Position numbers and translations under genes: made by a program. The notes under the pieces were generated by a model, which saw nothing but the letters and a program-made list of their open reading frames with translations, was not told where the DNA came from and ran no database searches. Positions 1 to 9,468 of a stretch of DNA of 64,000 nt are shown one piece after another. Each line of letters begins with the position of its first letter. Positions within the stretch are counted from its first letter, which is position 1. The stretch spans positions 6,186,001 to 6,250,000 of the forward strand of contig NZ_CP034437.1 of the NCBI RefSeq assembly GCF_003952225.1. The letters run 5' to 3'. The stretch comes from Paenibacillus albus. GTDB taxonomy: Bacteria > Bacillota > Bacilli > Paenibacillales > Paenibacillaceae.

Positions 1-284
1 GTATACTGATTGTTCTCAACCGTATCGCCGGCCGGAAGCGTCTTCTCCGAGGTCGGGTCAATCGATTTGCCGATATTGATCGTTACCGGCTCAGCATATT
101 TACCGAACGGATCGGCAGGAGCTGCAGCCGTATTGCCTGCGCCTGCATTGTTCGAGCTCGTGTTCGAGTTCGCTGCCGCATTGCCGCCATTATTGCTGGA
201 GCCGTTGTTATTCGACGCGCACCCTGTTGCTAATGCCAAACAAGCTGTCAACATGATTGCCGTACTTCGTAACCGCAAATTCAT
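1..284 (-). CDS. ABC transporter solute-binding lipoprotein (N-terminal part, cut by window edge)
   Basis: Only the first 94 residues are present; the gene runs out of the window. The start is the ATG read from 284, 8 nt behind a strong AGGGGG site. The N-terminus is a lipoprotein signal: basic residues, a hydrophobic core and a lipobox ending ATGC near residue 20, so the mature protein would be lipid-anchored outside the membrane. A low-complexity Asn/Ser/Gly/Ala linker follows, then YAEPVTINIGKSID, a pattern I associate with large sugar-binding proteins of LplB/LplC-type importers in Paenibacillus. It lies directly downstream of a YesN/YesM pair on the same strand, behind a terminator, as is usual for such importers. 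The substrate cannot be told from this fragment. Confidence 0.8.
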   Translation of the reverse strand, partial: MNLRLRSTAIMLTACLALATGCASNNNGSSNNGGNAAANSNTSSNNAGAGNTAAAPADPFGKYAEPVTINIGKSIDPTSEKTLPAGDTVENNQY

Positions 285-332
285 CTTAATCCCCCTGTAG
301 TTTGGTTTGGCTTTCTTGCACTATCGTATAGG

Positions 333-368
333 AAAAAGGACCTTCTGCGAGAGCAAAAACGGTCCTTT
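333..368 (-). terminator. Intrinsic terminator after YesN-type regulator
   Basis: The arms AAAGGACC (335-342) and GGTCCTTT (361-368) pair. On the minus strand the hairpin runs into a U-rich tail. It separates the response regulator gene from the binding-protein gene downstream. Confidence 0.7.
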
Positions 369-394
369 GAAGGTAGCTATTCGATTCGATGCTT

Positions 395-1480
395 TCAGGA
401 CATTTGGTCGACCGATCTCATCAAATCGGACGATTTCATACCCTTGGCCCGATATTCGCTTGGCAGCAGGTGAAATATAGAACGAAATACTTTACTGAAG
501 TATTTCTCGTTCGGATAGCCTGCCTTCTGAGAGACCGCATAGATCGGAAGCGTCGACTCTTCCAGCAGCTTCAGCGCAAACTCGAGACGGGCGTTACGCA
601 GGTAGTTTTGAAAAGAAATGCCGATGATCTCTTTGAAGCATTCGCTGAAATAGCTGCGGCTCACGCTAACCTCACGCGCGACTTCGTCCAGATGAAGATC
701 CTCACTCAGATGCTCCCGGATATAATGGGCTGCCCGAAGGATTGCCTCGATCATTTCAATCGAGTACTGCGACAGCTTCTGTTCCTTCTGGAACCATGCG
801 CGCAATGCGGTTATATCCGCGCGCCATTCCGCCAGCGTAAGAATGGAAGCTGACGACTCCCTTCGCCTTTCCGGAAGAATGGGACTCAGCTTATGGAGCA
901 GCTTCTCTCTAGCTTCTTGTACAGCTTCAAGCATCAGCTTGTTCTGGCTCATATAATCCGTCAGCTTCGTATACTTGCTAGAATCTCTAAGCCAGTCCAG
1001 CGGCGTCATTGCAGCGATGATCCAAGCTTGATCTTCAGGCGATGCCATCTGCTGCTGCTGAGTGCCTTGCTCGTTCGGATGGTTCGTCCGCTGCTTCAAT
1101 TCAAATTGAATTCGCTTCGTAATCCGCTCCAGCACCTCTTCGAGCTTTACTTTCTCCAGCTGAATCTTCGCAATATAATCAATCGCACCTAGCCGGAGCG
1201 CTTCTTGAATCAGCTCGAAGTCCTGGTGATAAGACAGCACCACGATGAACATGTTCGGATACAGCTCGCGAACCTGCCGCATCAGATCGATTCCGGATAA
1301 GACCGGCATCGCGAGGTCCGTGATGAGCAGATCAACCTCGTTTGCCTGCAGAAATTCAAGCGCCTTCTCCCCATTGCTCGCTTCGCCCGCCACTTGTAAT
1401 CCGAATTGATTCCAAGGGAGCAGATTCATTAAGCCTGTCCGCGCCAAGCGATCGTCATCCACTATGAGTACGCGCATCAT
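395..1480 (-). CDS. YesN-type response regulator, receiver plus AraC DNA-binding domain
   Basis: 361-residue transcription factor of a two-component pair. The N-terminal CheY-like receiver (about 1-120) shows the acidic cluster VDDD at 7-10 and the phospho-acceptor Asp55 in TDLAMP. A linker of about 130 residues follows, then two AraC-type helix-turn-helix units (about 255-350; VSRSYFSECFKEIIGISFQNYL is the first recognition segment). The start ATG overlaps the stop of the kinase gene (ATGA), so the pair is translationally coupled. By analogy with family members it should activate a nearby carbohydrate importer, most likely the binding-protein gene that follows at the window edge. The target sugar is unknown. 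Confidence 0.9.
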   Translation of the reverse strand: MMRVLIVDDDRLARTGLMNLLPWNQFGLQVAGEASNGEKALEFLQANEVDLLITDLAMPVLSGIDLMRQVRELYPNMFIVVLSYHQDFELIQEALRLGAIDYIAKIQLEKVKLEEVLERITKRIQFELKQRTNHPNEQGTQQQQMASPEDQAWIIAAMTPLDWLRDSSKYTKLTDYMSQNKLMLEAVQEAREKLLHKLSPILPERRRESSASILTLAEWRADITALRAWFQKEQKLSQYSIEMIEAILRAAHYIREHLSEDLHLDEVAREVSVSRSYFSECFKEIIGISFQNYLRNARLEFALKLLEESTLPIYAVSQKAGYPNEKYFSKVFRSIFHLLPSEYRAKGMKSSDLMRSVDQMS

Positions 1481-3246
1481 AAGCTTTCACCTTTCTTCAT
1501 CGCATGCGTTCTAGGGATTCGAAGCGTAATGCAAGTGCCTTCCCCAATCGTGCTGCTAATACTGAAATCTGCTTGTCCGTTATAACCCGTATCGAATACC
1601 CGTTTCACATAGTAGACTCCGATTCCGAGTCCAATTCGGTTCTGTTCCTCCGATTGTTTCTCCAATAGCCGCGCAATCGTTTCCGGTGTCATGCCGCGCC
1701 CGTTATCTCGAATGCGAATGATGATATACTCGCGGCCATCCGGCTCTACAGCAACCTCGATCAAGCCATCCTTGTCAAAATTTCCATGATAGAGGGAGTT
1801 TTCCACGAGCGGCTGCAAAATAAACCGCGGCACCAAGCAGTTCTGCAGCTCTTCGGGAGCCTCAATGTGGACGATAAATTCGAAATCGTAGCGAATTTTC
1901 TGCAAGGTCAAATAATCCTTCAGCGCTTCCAGCTCTTCCGCAATCGTCGATTGAGGCCCCTTCTTGCCAAGGTTGTAATAGAGCAATTTGTTCAATGAGG
2001 TCGCGACGGTATCGATATCCTCTTGACCCTTCAAGCGAGCCAGCCACTGAATCGTATCGAGCGTATTGTGAATGAAATGCGGGTTAATCTGGTACAGCAG
2101 CTTCTCTACTTCAAAGTCGGCCCGGCGCTGTTCTTTCAAGGCATTCTCTTCGAGCAGCTCCTTCACCCGATCCCGCATCGTATCGAAATGCCGCATCATC
2201 GTATCGAATTCAACGATTGAGAATTGCGACAACGGTGTGTCAAAATCACTTTTCTCCACAAGCCGCATATCTTGATTGACCTTCCGCAGGGGCACATAGA
2301 CCATTCGCCAAATCCCCAATGCGAATAAGGAGCACAGCAGGATCGAGATGATTAGAATGATCACGAGCTGTTCAATCCAGCGTATGACTTCTTTGTGATA
2401 GGCAGCCTTCGAGATGAGATAGACCGCTTTCCAGCCTTGATTACTTGCCGTTTCAAACACATAATAACCTTTTGCTTCCTTGAGCTTGCCTGCCGGGCTA
2501 TCGCGAAGAATCGAGCCAATCGGGAAGTCGTTCGTATTCTCGCTGAATGTAACCCGATTCTCCTGATCAAGAATGAGGCGATACTCGTTCATGCTCTCCC
2601 CATGGCCGGTTTGATTGATTTTGTCCCACAGCTTATAGCCAGTCTCGAGATAGACGTAAACGTTATTCTGATCCGGCATGACGATCTTCCGCGCGACGGA
2701 CAGTACTTGAACGTTGCTGTACTGCCGATTCGTCAAGTGCGGGCCGTAATAGGTGATCCCGTTCAGCTCCACGAGCCGCGGAAGCTTCTCCAAGGAGAAC
2801 ACGGGGTTTACCGTATAGTTCTGGTACAGAATTTTCTTCTGGTCTTCGAAGTAGTAGAAGAACAAGCCGAGTGTCGGATTCGTGCTGGATATAATCGTTA
2901 AATCCTGCTGGATATCGTTGTTGATCTGTGTCTTCTTATATAGATCCTTTTCGTCAAGAAACTGGCTTAGCTTCTTCCCGATCCGGCCGTCATAGGCAAG
3001 AATTTGCGATACGTTATTAATGTTAGCGAGCGTATTCTCAAGCGACATTTGGTACAGATTCAGGTTGTTCTGGATGCCCGTCCGAATGCGCTGATCAAGC
3101 AGCGGATATACACTCTTGTATGAGATCAAGATAACCATCGTAAGCGGAATGAGCACGTTAAAGCCTAAGATGATAAATAATCTATTCTTTAATGTCTTCG
3201 GCCATAAGCCGGACATCGCTACTTTAAACCTGTTCTTATTGCTCAT
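1477..3246 (-). CDS. YesM-type sensor histidine kinase
   Basis: 589-residue membrane kinase, partner of the regulator that follows with a 4-nt overlap. Transmembrane segments lie near residues 20-45 and 295-315, enclosing an extracellular sensing region. A HAMP segment follows, then the His_kinase module with phospho-acceptor His in NPHFIHNT (about residue 390), and an ATPase domain with N box NSLYHG and G1 motif DNGRGM. I place the start at the ATG at 3246 because AAGGAGG lies 5 nt upstream; an in-frame extension to 3273 would bury this site. Family members sense extracellular glycan signals and switch on a linked importer. Confidence 0.9.
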   Translation of the reverse strand: MSNKNRFKVAMSGLWPKTLKNRLFIILGFNVLIPLTMVILISYKSVYPLLDQRIRTGIQNNLNLYQMSLENTLANINNVSQILAYDGRIGKKLSQFLDEKDLYKKTQINNDIQQDLTIISSTNPTLGLFFYYFEDQKKILYQNYTVNPVFSLEKLPRLVELNGITYYGPHLTNRQYSNVQVLSVARKIVMPDQNNVYVYLETGYKLWDKINQTGHGESMNEYRLILDQENRVTFSENTNDFPIGSILRDSPAGKLKEAKGYYVFETASNQGWKAVYLISKAAYHKEVIRWIEQLVIILIISILLCSLFALGIWRMVYVPLRKVNQDMRLVEKSDFDTPLSQFSIVEFDTMMRHFDTMRDRVKELLEENALKEQRRADFEVEKLLYQINPHFIHNTLDTIQWLARLKGQEDIDTVATSLNKLLYYNLGKKGPQSTIAEELEALKDYLTLQKIRYDFEFIVHIEAPEELQNCLVPRFILQPLVENSLYHGNFDKDGLIEVAVEPDGREYIIIRIRDNGRGMTPETIARLLEKQSEEQNRIGLGIGVYYVKRVFDTGYNGQADFSISSTIGEGTCITLRIPRTHAMKKGESL

Positions 3247-3277
3247 GATGACCTCCTTGCTATCCACCCGCAATAAC

Positions 3278-3314
3278 TATAGCGCAAATGATAGCGAAAA
3301 TGTAAAGTTGCGCT
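3278..3314 (-). promoter_or_regulatory. Candidate promoter of the kinase/regulator pair with flanking inverted repeat
   Basis: Read on the minus strand, TTTACA (3301-3306) and GCTATA (3278-3283) are separated by 17 bp. A perfect 7-bp inverted repeat, AGCGCAA at 3281-3287 and TTGCGCT at 3308-3314, brackets the spacer and could be a regulator site. This rests on motif matching only. Confidence 0.4.
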
Positions 3315-3399
3315 GGAAACCGTAGGAAAGTGTACGATTGCGTGCAATTTCGGACGATTTTATACCCTGTGCCATGATGGAATATCACTTCCCAAATCA

Positions 3400-3434
3400 A
3401 AAAGGGTCTTATCCTAAGGCAGGATAAGACCCTT
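3400..3434 (-). terminator. Intrinsic terminator after chemotaxis receptor
   Basis: A perfect 14-bp stem (AAGGGTCTTATCCT at 3402-3415 with its complement at 3421-3434) has a 5-nt loop and is followed on the minus strand by TTTGATT. Confidence 0.85.
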
Positions 3435-3448
3435 ACTCTATCTGAACC

Positions 3449-5200
3449 TTAAAGCTTGAATTTCTCGACTGCCTGCTGAAGCTCGCCTGACATTCCGTTC
3501 AAGCGAGTTGCTGTCTCGGTAACCTCGGACATTGTTGCCAGCTGGCGCTCGGAAGCGGCGGAGATGCTCTTCGTCATTTCCGAAGTCATGCGGGACTGCT
3601 CAGCCATCTCCGTGATGGAAGCGGACACTTCCTCGGAGCCTGCCGACATCTCCTCGGAAACGGCGGAGACATCGACCATTTGCGCGGCTACCATCTGCAC
3701 GGTGAGGGCCAGCTGCTGAAAGGCTTGGTCTGCCTTCTGCACGACCGTCTCGATCGCCTCGACTTCCACCATGCCGCGATCCATCGCGACGAATGCCGAT
3801 TGCGTTTCCTGCTGCACGCGGCCGATCAGCTCGTCGATTTGCTCCGACGATACTTTGGACTGTTCTGCAAGCGTCCGAATCTCGCGCGATACGACCGCAA
3901 AGCCGCGGCCGTGCTCGCCTGCGCGGGAAGCTTCAATTGAAGCGTTAAGCGCAAGCAGGTTCGTTCGATTCGTCACTTCCGCGATCATCTTCGTAATCGC
4001 GCCGATCTCTTCCGACAATGCCTTCAGACTGGTCATCGCTTGTACGCCTTGGCGAATTTCACTCAGCGCCTGCGCCATTTGCGCAAGATTCTGCTGCATA
4101 TGCTGATTGCCTTCCGCGGTCCATTGCATCGCTTCCTCGGAGCCTCTCGAGGATTCGCCGGCCGACTCCGCGATGCGCTGAATGCCTGTCGTTATTTCAT
4201 ACATCGCACGGCTATTCTCTTGCGCCCCGACCAGCTGTTCCTCGGAACGGGAGGATAGCTGCTCGATAGAGCCGGAGATCGCCTGCGTAGCTTGTACGGT
4301 CTCGGCTGCTCCGTTCAACAATTTCTCCGATGCTCCGGACACTTGGCGGGAAGATTCCGCGATATGCTCAATAAGCGAACGGAGATTGCCGATCATCGCG
4401 TTGAAGTTCTCGCCGAGAAGGCCTATCTCCCCTCCGCTCTTGATCGTGAGTTGACCGGAGAGGTCTCCATTCGCCGCATTCTGAGCAAGCGTGCTGAGGC
4501 GATTGATCCCGCGCAGACTAATTCGCACCGCGATGGAGAGCAGAATCATAAAGATAACGCCGGCGACAACTCCGGCAGTAATGCTTTCAATCAGCCGTTT
4601 ATGTAGAATGGATTGAATCAGCTTATAATTGAAGTCCAGTCCGGCGAAAGCGACGAGCTTGCCGTCCTTATCTCTGATCGCGCTGATGGCGCTGATCCAC
4701 GTGCCGAGATCGTCCGTGTAAGGCTTCGTGACGCTGTATCCGGATGCCTCGGCTTCTTTGAGCGCATCATATAACGCCGGCTGAGGAACGTAAGACATCG
4801 CAGGCAGTTCTCCGCCATCGTAAAGCTCGGAATTCGACAATAGATTCAGCAGCGCCGGCTGCCCATCCTCTGTCGTCCAATCGGGATAGAACATATAAGC
4901 GTTCTCGACGAGGTCGGAAGAAGCGGCCCGATCCATCTCTCCCTGTACCTGTACAACCTCAGGAACCGTTTTGTACGCTTCCGCATTCTTCTTCGATTCG
5001 ACCTTCGATTTCTCGATTTCGTTGATCTGAAGCATGAGCGGAGAATGGAACATGTTCTCCACCGCATTCAATTCATCATAGACTTGACTCGTCAGATGCC
5101 GGTAGGATACATAGGTCAAAACGAAGCACAGCAATAAACAACATATTCCGGCTAACAGGGAAATACGAAAAGCAAGTGAACGAAAGTAAGGGACTTTCAT
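3449..5200 (-). CDS. Methyl-accepting chemotaxis protein
   Basis: 583-residue transmembrane chemoreceptor. A first membrane helix (about 10-30) and a second (about 210-235) enclose a Cache-like extracellular domain containing FAGLDF. A HAMP domain follows (about 235-290), then a long coiled-coil signalling domain. Its hairpin tip is conserved ([16 protein letters not shown]), which is where CheA and CheW dock. I use the ATG at 5200, 11 nt after AAGGAG; the upstream GTG at 5212 overlaps that site and is unlikely. It is monocistronic, with its own terminator. The ligand is unknown, but the neighbours make a sugar or plant-derived compound plausible. Confidence 0.9.
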   Translation of the reverse strand: MKVPYFRSLAFRISLLAGICCLLLCFVLTYVSYRHLTSQVYDELNAVENMFHSPLMLQINEIEKSKVESKKNAEAYKTVPEVVQVQGEMDRAASSDLVENAYMFYPDWTTEDGQPALLNLLSNSELYDGGELPAMSYVPQPALYDALKEAEASGYSVTKPYTDDLGTWISAISAIRDKDGKLVAFAGLDFNYKLIQSILHKRLIESITAGVVAGVIFMILLSIAVRISLRGINRLSTLAQNAANGDLSGQLTIKSGGEIGLLGENFNAMIGNLRSLIEHIAESSRQVSGASEKLLNGAAETVQATQAISGSIEQLSSRSEEQLVGAQENSRAMYEITTGIQRIAESAGESSRGSEEAMQWTAEGNQHMQQNLAQMAQALSEIRQGVQAMTSLKALSEEIGAITKMIAEVTNRTNLLALNASIEASRAGEHGRGFAVVSREIRTLAEQSKVSSEQIDELIGRVQQETQSAFVAMDRGMVEVEAIETVVQKADQAFQQLALTVQMVAAQMVDVSAVSEEMSAGSEEVSASITEMAEQSRMTSEMTKSISAASERQLATMSEVTETATRLNGMSGELQQAVEKFKL

Positions 5201-5330
5201 GCTGCGATGCACTCCTTAAGGCGTAGGTGTCTTCGATAGATTTGAGAAACATTTCCTACAATAATAGCACGAAGCAGCAATTCCTGAACACAGAAACCAT
5301 ATTGTGGAAATTACGATATCGTTAAGAACG

Positions 5331-5364
5331 TAAAAAAGGCAGCAAGGCTCTACGCCCTGCTGCC
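5331..5364 (-). terminator. Intrinsic terminator after GH29 gene
   Basis: GGCAGCA (5338-5344) pairs with TGCTGCC (5358-5364), and the minus-strand copy runs into TTTTTTA. It closes the GH116-GH29 transcription unit. Confidence 0.75.
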
Positions 5365-5391
5365 TGCTGCCAACTGCCCAGTACCTTCTTG

Positions 5392-6630
5392 TTAAGAAAC
5401 TACCGCTACCCGCACGACCAGATTGTCTCCATACGGATATCCTGTCGCATTGAAGCACAACAAACCTGATTCCGCGTCATGCGTGAAGGACAGCTCTTCA
5501 TCGTTATCGAGCCAGCGTACGCTCGCAACCGGATCGGTTACATTCGTGAACACTCTAGGCCCGCTTCCCAAGGCAGCAGTCGTTACGTTCGCATGCCCGT
5601 CAATCGTCAAATCATGAATAAACAAATATTTGTTGCCGTCACCCGTTTCCAGCGCAAAGTTATTTCCTTGTCCTTTGATTGGACTCGGTTTGCCATCATA
5701 GATGAGATTGCCGTGCAGTCGTATCCAATCCCCAATGACCTCAAGCGTTGCTTCTTGAAGCTTCGATATTCCCCCGCCAGCCTGAGGACCAATATTAAGC
5801 AAATAATTCGCTCCAACTTTGCGGCAGGCTGCGAGATTGGAGATAAGCTCGCCTGTCGACTTATTCGAGAAATCATGACGCCCGATGCCCCAATGGCCGT
5901 TGATCGTTTGGCACATCTCGGCTGAAACGTATTTGCTCATGCCTTCCCTTTTCATCGGCTCAGGGCGCCCTTGCTCGAACGTCACGCTATCAACCTCGGG
6001 ATGCCCAATCTCGCCGCGAAGATCCAATCCGGTATTGTTGATAATCATAGCCTCCGGCTGCAGCCGGCGAATCGTCCCGTACAGCTCATCGAGCTTCCAA
6101 TCGGCATCCGGCTTGCTCCAATTTCCGTCAAACCAGAAGCCTCCGATTTCTCCATAATGCGTACACAATACCTCGACGGACGCACGCAGGTACTCCAAAT
6201 AGCTGTCAAAATCATCTTTAAAGCTCGGCTGATACCAATCCAAGGTCGTATGGTAGAAGAACGGGGTAATGCCCTCTTCTCTGCAGCCCTGAATGAACTC
6301 TGCGATTAAATCCCGCTTCGCCGCGCTGTGCGGCGCATCATAATCGGATAGTCCGCGCGTGTCGTAAAGCGAGAATCCGTCATGATGCCTCGTTGTTAAT
6401 ACAATATAGTTCATTCCGGCTTGCTTGGCCGTTCTCGCCATGCTCCGCGCGTCGAATTCGGCTGCAGTGAACGTATCCTTCAATACAGCGTACTCGTCCA
6501 TCGGAATCTTCTTCAGATGCTGAACCCATTCCCCTTGTCCTAGCTGGGAGTAGAGCCCCCAATGAATAAACATGCCAAACGCTTGTTTCTCGAACTTTGC
6601 CACTCGCGGCGATGGAATCGGCATTGCCAT
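5392..6630 (-). CDS. Alpha-L-fucosidase (GH29)
   Basis: 412-residue retaining glycosidase that removes alpha-L-fucose from non-reducing ends. Family landmarks are the FGMFIHWGLYS strand near the start, the segment LTTRHHDGFSLYDT, and the nucleophile Asp168 in FWFDGNW. There is no signal peptide, so it should act in the cytosol on imported oligosaccharides. The start is uncertain: the ATG at 6642 abuts GAGGAG with no spacing, whereas the ATG at 6630 lies 12 nt from it and is followed at once by family-like sequence, so I prefer 6630. It lies about 115 nt downstream of the GH116 gene on the same strand with no terminator between, so the two probably form an operon. Confidence 0.88.
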   Translation of the reverse strand: MAMPIPSPRVAKFEKQAFGMFIHWGLYSQLGQGEWVQHLKKIPMDEYAVLKDTFTAAEFDARSMARTAKQAGMNYIVLTTRHHDGFSLYDTRGLSDYDAPHSAAKRDLIAEFIQGCREEGITPFFYHTTLDWYQPSFKDDFDSYLEYLRASVEVLCTHYGEIGGFWFDGNWSKPDADWKLDELYGTIRRLQPEAMIINNTGLDLRGEIGHPEVDSVTFEQGRPEPMKREGMSKYVSAEMCQTINGHWGIGRHDFSNKSTGELISNLAACRKVGANYLLNIGPQAGGGISKLQEATLEVIGDWIRLHGNLIYDGKPSPIKGQGNNFALETGDGNKYLFIHDLTIDGHANVTTAALGSGPRVFTNVTDPVASVRWLDNDEELSFTHDAESGLLCFNATGYPYGDNLVVRVAVVS

Positions 6631-6744
6631 AATCGGACACATCTCCTCTAGTTCAATTCAGGACTTAGAACGACTGGTTTTCCTACCTTTTCCATTCGAT
6701 CGACTGTGGCCTAGTTCCTCCTTTGCGTCTGCCTCATCTACTCT

Positions 6745-9342
6745 TTATTGCTTAAGGACCACGACCAACTCGCTCTGCGTATCAAGGCAGACCGCATCCG
6801 TGAAATAGATGGCATCTCCCGATGTCGTATACTCCAGTTTCGCAGCACCGACTTTCACGCATTCGATCCGTGCAATATGCGCTTCATGCAGCTTCAATAC
6901 GTTCAACTGCATGTCTCCTCCCATCACTCGAACGATCGCTTGATTCGCTTGTTCCTCATAGATGCCCCAGCCTCGGTCTAGCGACCACAGAACGCGGAAT
7001 ACGCCATCTTGCACAGCCACCGGCTTAAACCCAATCATGCCTGCAACCATATCGTATTCGAATCCGCTGTACGCTTGGAGCAAGGAGAAGCTCGCCATTG
7101 ATCTGGCGTAATTGCTGCCGCATTCGATCTCGTTCCAAGGATTGCGCTTCTCCCCATCGTAACGTTCGCGTATCGCTTGAACGACCGAGAGTCCTTCGTC
7201 AAGAAGCCCTTCTTGAATCATGTGAGAAGCCGCTTGGTATTCAAATCCCGTCATCGTCTCGGAGTTGTACGTTAACGGAATCGCAGGCTTGTTCGTTCCT
7301 TCCGGCCATGTGCAGATCACGAGCCCGCCTTCGTCGTTCAGCGAGTATAATCTCCACGTATTCGCTTCGTTCCGCATGCTCGACTTGAAATTATGGCGGT
7401 ATAGCGATTGCAGCGCCGAACGGGTTTGCTGCTTATCGAAGATTTCCCCGAGTCCGCATAGATTGGCATGCCACTGGGCAACAACCTGATCGATCGCGCA
7501 GCCGTCCGCAATCTGGTATTTGATCTCGCTTAATTCTTCATTCCAATACGCAGCGACGGTCTTGTCATCAAATTGTTCCAGCAGTTCTTTATCCGATAGA
7601 TCGACTTGCTGAACGTAGTATTCACCGTTAAACAGATGCTCGTCTACCCATCGCTTGCCGGTTTGGAACAATTCGCTGAACTCCGCTGCCGACTCCTGTT
7701 CGCTCAAGGCTTCCGCCATTTCGGTGCCTGCCTTCAGGGCAGCCAGATAGAAGCCGCTCAGCCACGAATTCGGTCCGTACAGCTCCATATCGAGCGTATG
7801 ATGCTGCCTTCCCGTCAATACGCCCGTCTTATCCGGGTCCCACTTATCCTCGTTGCTGCCTATCCATGCATAGGTAATGGACTCCTTAACAGCCGGCCAG
7901 ATCGAGCGCAGCCAATCCGTGTCCCCCGAGATCTTCCAATCCCGATAAGCCTTGATTACGCCGCCGAATTGACCATCGGCGCAAGCCCGAAAGTCCGATC
8001 TTTCGCGTCCGAGCGGCAGCATAAGCCGGAACGACATTCTGCCGTCTTCGCGCTTGTTGTATTTGAAATCCAGCTCCCTCATGCTGCGCTCTAGGCGCGG
8101 GAACAAGAACGGCAGCGCATACGCATAGTTCCATACATGCGTGCAGGAGCCTTCGCAGCAGCCCAAGTCTTCGATGCAGCCCTCGAAGCCATAGAACGAG
8201 CCGTCGGTCAGACGCAGCGTCGTCGCCGACTTGATGACGGACAGGTTGGCGGATACCGCATCCTTTACAGCGCCTGGCACAGTCGAAGCAAACAAAGAAT
8301 CCTTGAACGTGAGAGTATCGCGGTATAAGCGCTCCCAGTTCGTCATCGCATATTGCGCGCTCGCCTTGGAATCATCGAACCACGTTGCATAGTAATTCTT
8401 CCACGAGTTGGCGCCCGTCCGAGCCGGGTTCCAATTGTTCTCCACATTCGGGAAGCTCCAGCTTATGATGAACTTGATTCGCTTCTTCTCTCCAGAGTTC
8501 AAGGTGATATGCGCCGCAAGCGATGCAGTATCCTTCCGATGTGCAGTCGATTCATCCGCTTCATAATGCCTGTTCACGAAACGGCCCGGCTGCGTGAAGT
8601 CATGCCAGAACATCTCGAGATTATCGCACCATCCGCCGCGATACCAATATTCCTGATAACTCACCTCCGCCGCATCTGTTGCGATGGTGATGTCTCCGAA
8701 GCTCGCATGTTCATGGTTATATTGCTCGGAGGTTAATTGAATCGCATGAATCTTACGGTCTTCCTGCCCCGTAAGCTCAACATAGCGGTTGGCTACCTTC
8801 TCAGTTGACTTGGGGTTTCCCGCCGATAGACAGATCGTATACGCAACGGCCGCATCTCCCGTATTCTCCAGCTCCCACTCGAAGAACGCTGCAGGCAGGC
8901 TGGAATCATCCTCTTGAAGCGGAATGAAGGGGTTGAAAGCCGTTAGCTGCACGTTTCCCGGAAAAGCAGCATCCGCGAACGACATTTCGGCGATTGGAAA
9001 TTCGCCCTTGAACGCAGACTCTTGAAAATGCGGCATGCCCGCCATCGTCTGGCTCTCAGGACCGAAGCCATATCCGCTATGCAGAGGGCCCCCGCGAACC
9101 GGCTCGCCGGTGTAAGGCGATTGCATATCGCCGTTCAACACCCGCGCATCAAGGAGCTTGCCATCCTGCTCTGCCTTAATAGCAAAGTGGCTAAAACCGT
9201 TGAAGCTTCTCTTATTCGGACGGTTAAAGATTTCCCAATCTATGAGCCGCCCGTTGCCTGCGAGGCCGATGCTTCCGCTCCCGATGCCTCCTAGCGGGAA
9301 GCTGATCTCCCGTGTATTTGCGCCTTTATATTGTTGATTCAT
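6745..9342 (-). CDS. GH116 beta-glycosidase (glucosylceramidase/GBA2-like)
   Basis: 865-residue enzyme of the family of human GBA2 and bacterial beta-glucosidase/xylosidases. The N-terminal beta-sandwich starts with ISFPLGGIGSGSIGL. The C-terminal (alpha/alpha)6 barrel carries the likely nucleophile Glu397 in CCEGSCTHVWNY and the likely acid/base Asp518 in HHTLDMELYGPNSW, assigned by recalled family alignment. There is no signal peptide, so it should work inside the cell. The ATG at 9342 has AAGGAG 7 nt upstream. It is divergent from an AraC regulator and followed by the fucosidase, which suggests joint breakdown of an imported fucosylated beta-glycoside. Family members cleave beta-glucosides, beta-xylosides or N-acetylglucosaminides; which applies here is not visible. 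Confidence 0.88.
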   Translation of the reverse strand: MNQQYKGANTREISFPLGGIGSGSIGLAGNGRLIDWEIFNRPNKRSFNGFSHFAIKAEQDGKLLDARVLNGDMQSPYTGEPVRGGPLHSGYGFGPESQTMAGMPHFQESAFKGEFPIAEMSFADAAFPGNVQLTAFNPFIPLQEDDSSLPAAFFEWELENTGDAAVAYTICLSAGNPKSTEKVANRYVELTGQEDRKIHAIQLTSEQYNHEHASFGDITIATDAAEVSYQEYWYRGGWCDNLEMFWHDFTQPGRFVNRHYEADESTAHRKDTASLAAHITLNSGEKKRIKFIISWSFPNVENNWNPARTGANSWKNYYATWFDDSKASAQYAMTNWERLYRDTLTFKDSLFASTVPGAVKDAVSANLSVIKSATTLRLTDGSFYGFEGCIEDLGCCEGSCTHVWNYAYALPFLFPRLERSMRELDFKYNKREDGRMSFRLMLPLGRERSDFRACADGQFGGVIKAYRDWKISGDTDWLRSIWPAVKESITYAWIGSNEDKWDPDKTGVLTGRQHHTLDMELYGPNSWLSGFYLAALKAGTEMAEALSEQESAAEFSELFQTGKRWVDEHLFNGEYYVQQVDLSDKELLEQFDDKTVAAYWNEELSEIKYQIADGCAIDQVVAQWHANLCGLGEIFDKQQTRSALQSLYRHNFKSSMRNEANTWRLYSLNDEGGLVICTWPEGTNKPAIPLTYNSETMTGFEYQAASHMIQEGLLDEGLSVVQAIRERYDGEKRNPWNEIECGSNYARSMASFSLLQAYSGFEYDMVAGMIGFKPVAVQDGVFRVLWSLDRGWGIYEEQANQAIVRVMGGDMQLNVLKLHEAHIARIECVKVGAAKLEYTTSGDAIYFTDAVCLDTQSELVVVLKQ

Positions 9343-9393
9343 TCTTTGGCTCCTTCATAAAGATGATATAATGCAGATACGATTAGTATAGAA

Positions 9394-9407
9394 GGTTAGC
9401 GCTTTAA
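9394..9407. promoter_or_regulatory. cre-like palindrome between divergent GH116 and AraC genes
   Basis: The 14-mer, read on the minus strand, is TTAAAGCGCTAACC. It differs from a CcpA (cre) consensus such as TGAAAGCGCTAACA at two positions and keeps the central CG. It sits 50-75 bp from both starts in the shared intergenic space, as expected for carbon catabolite control. Motif match only. Confidence 0.4.
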
Positions 9408-9468
9408 AAACTGTATATAAAAGCACTGGATTTTATGTAAAAAACGATTATCTATAAGGATGGTTGAG

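Noticed and set aside
389..853. Long open frames antisense to the YesN, MCP, GH116, GH127 and GH38-like genes
   Set aside because: They mirror high-GC coding sequence of well-supported genes, lack ribosome sites and show no domains.
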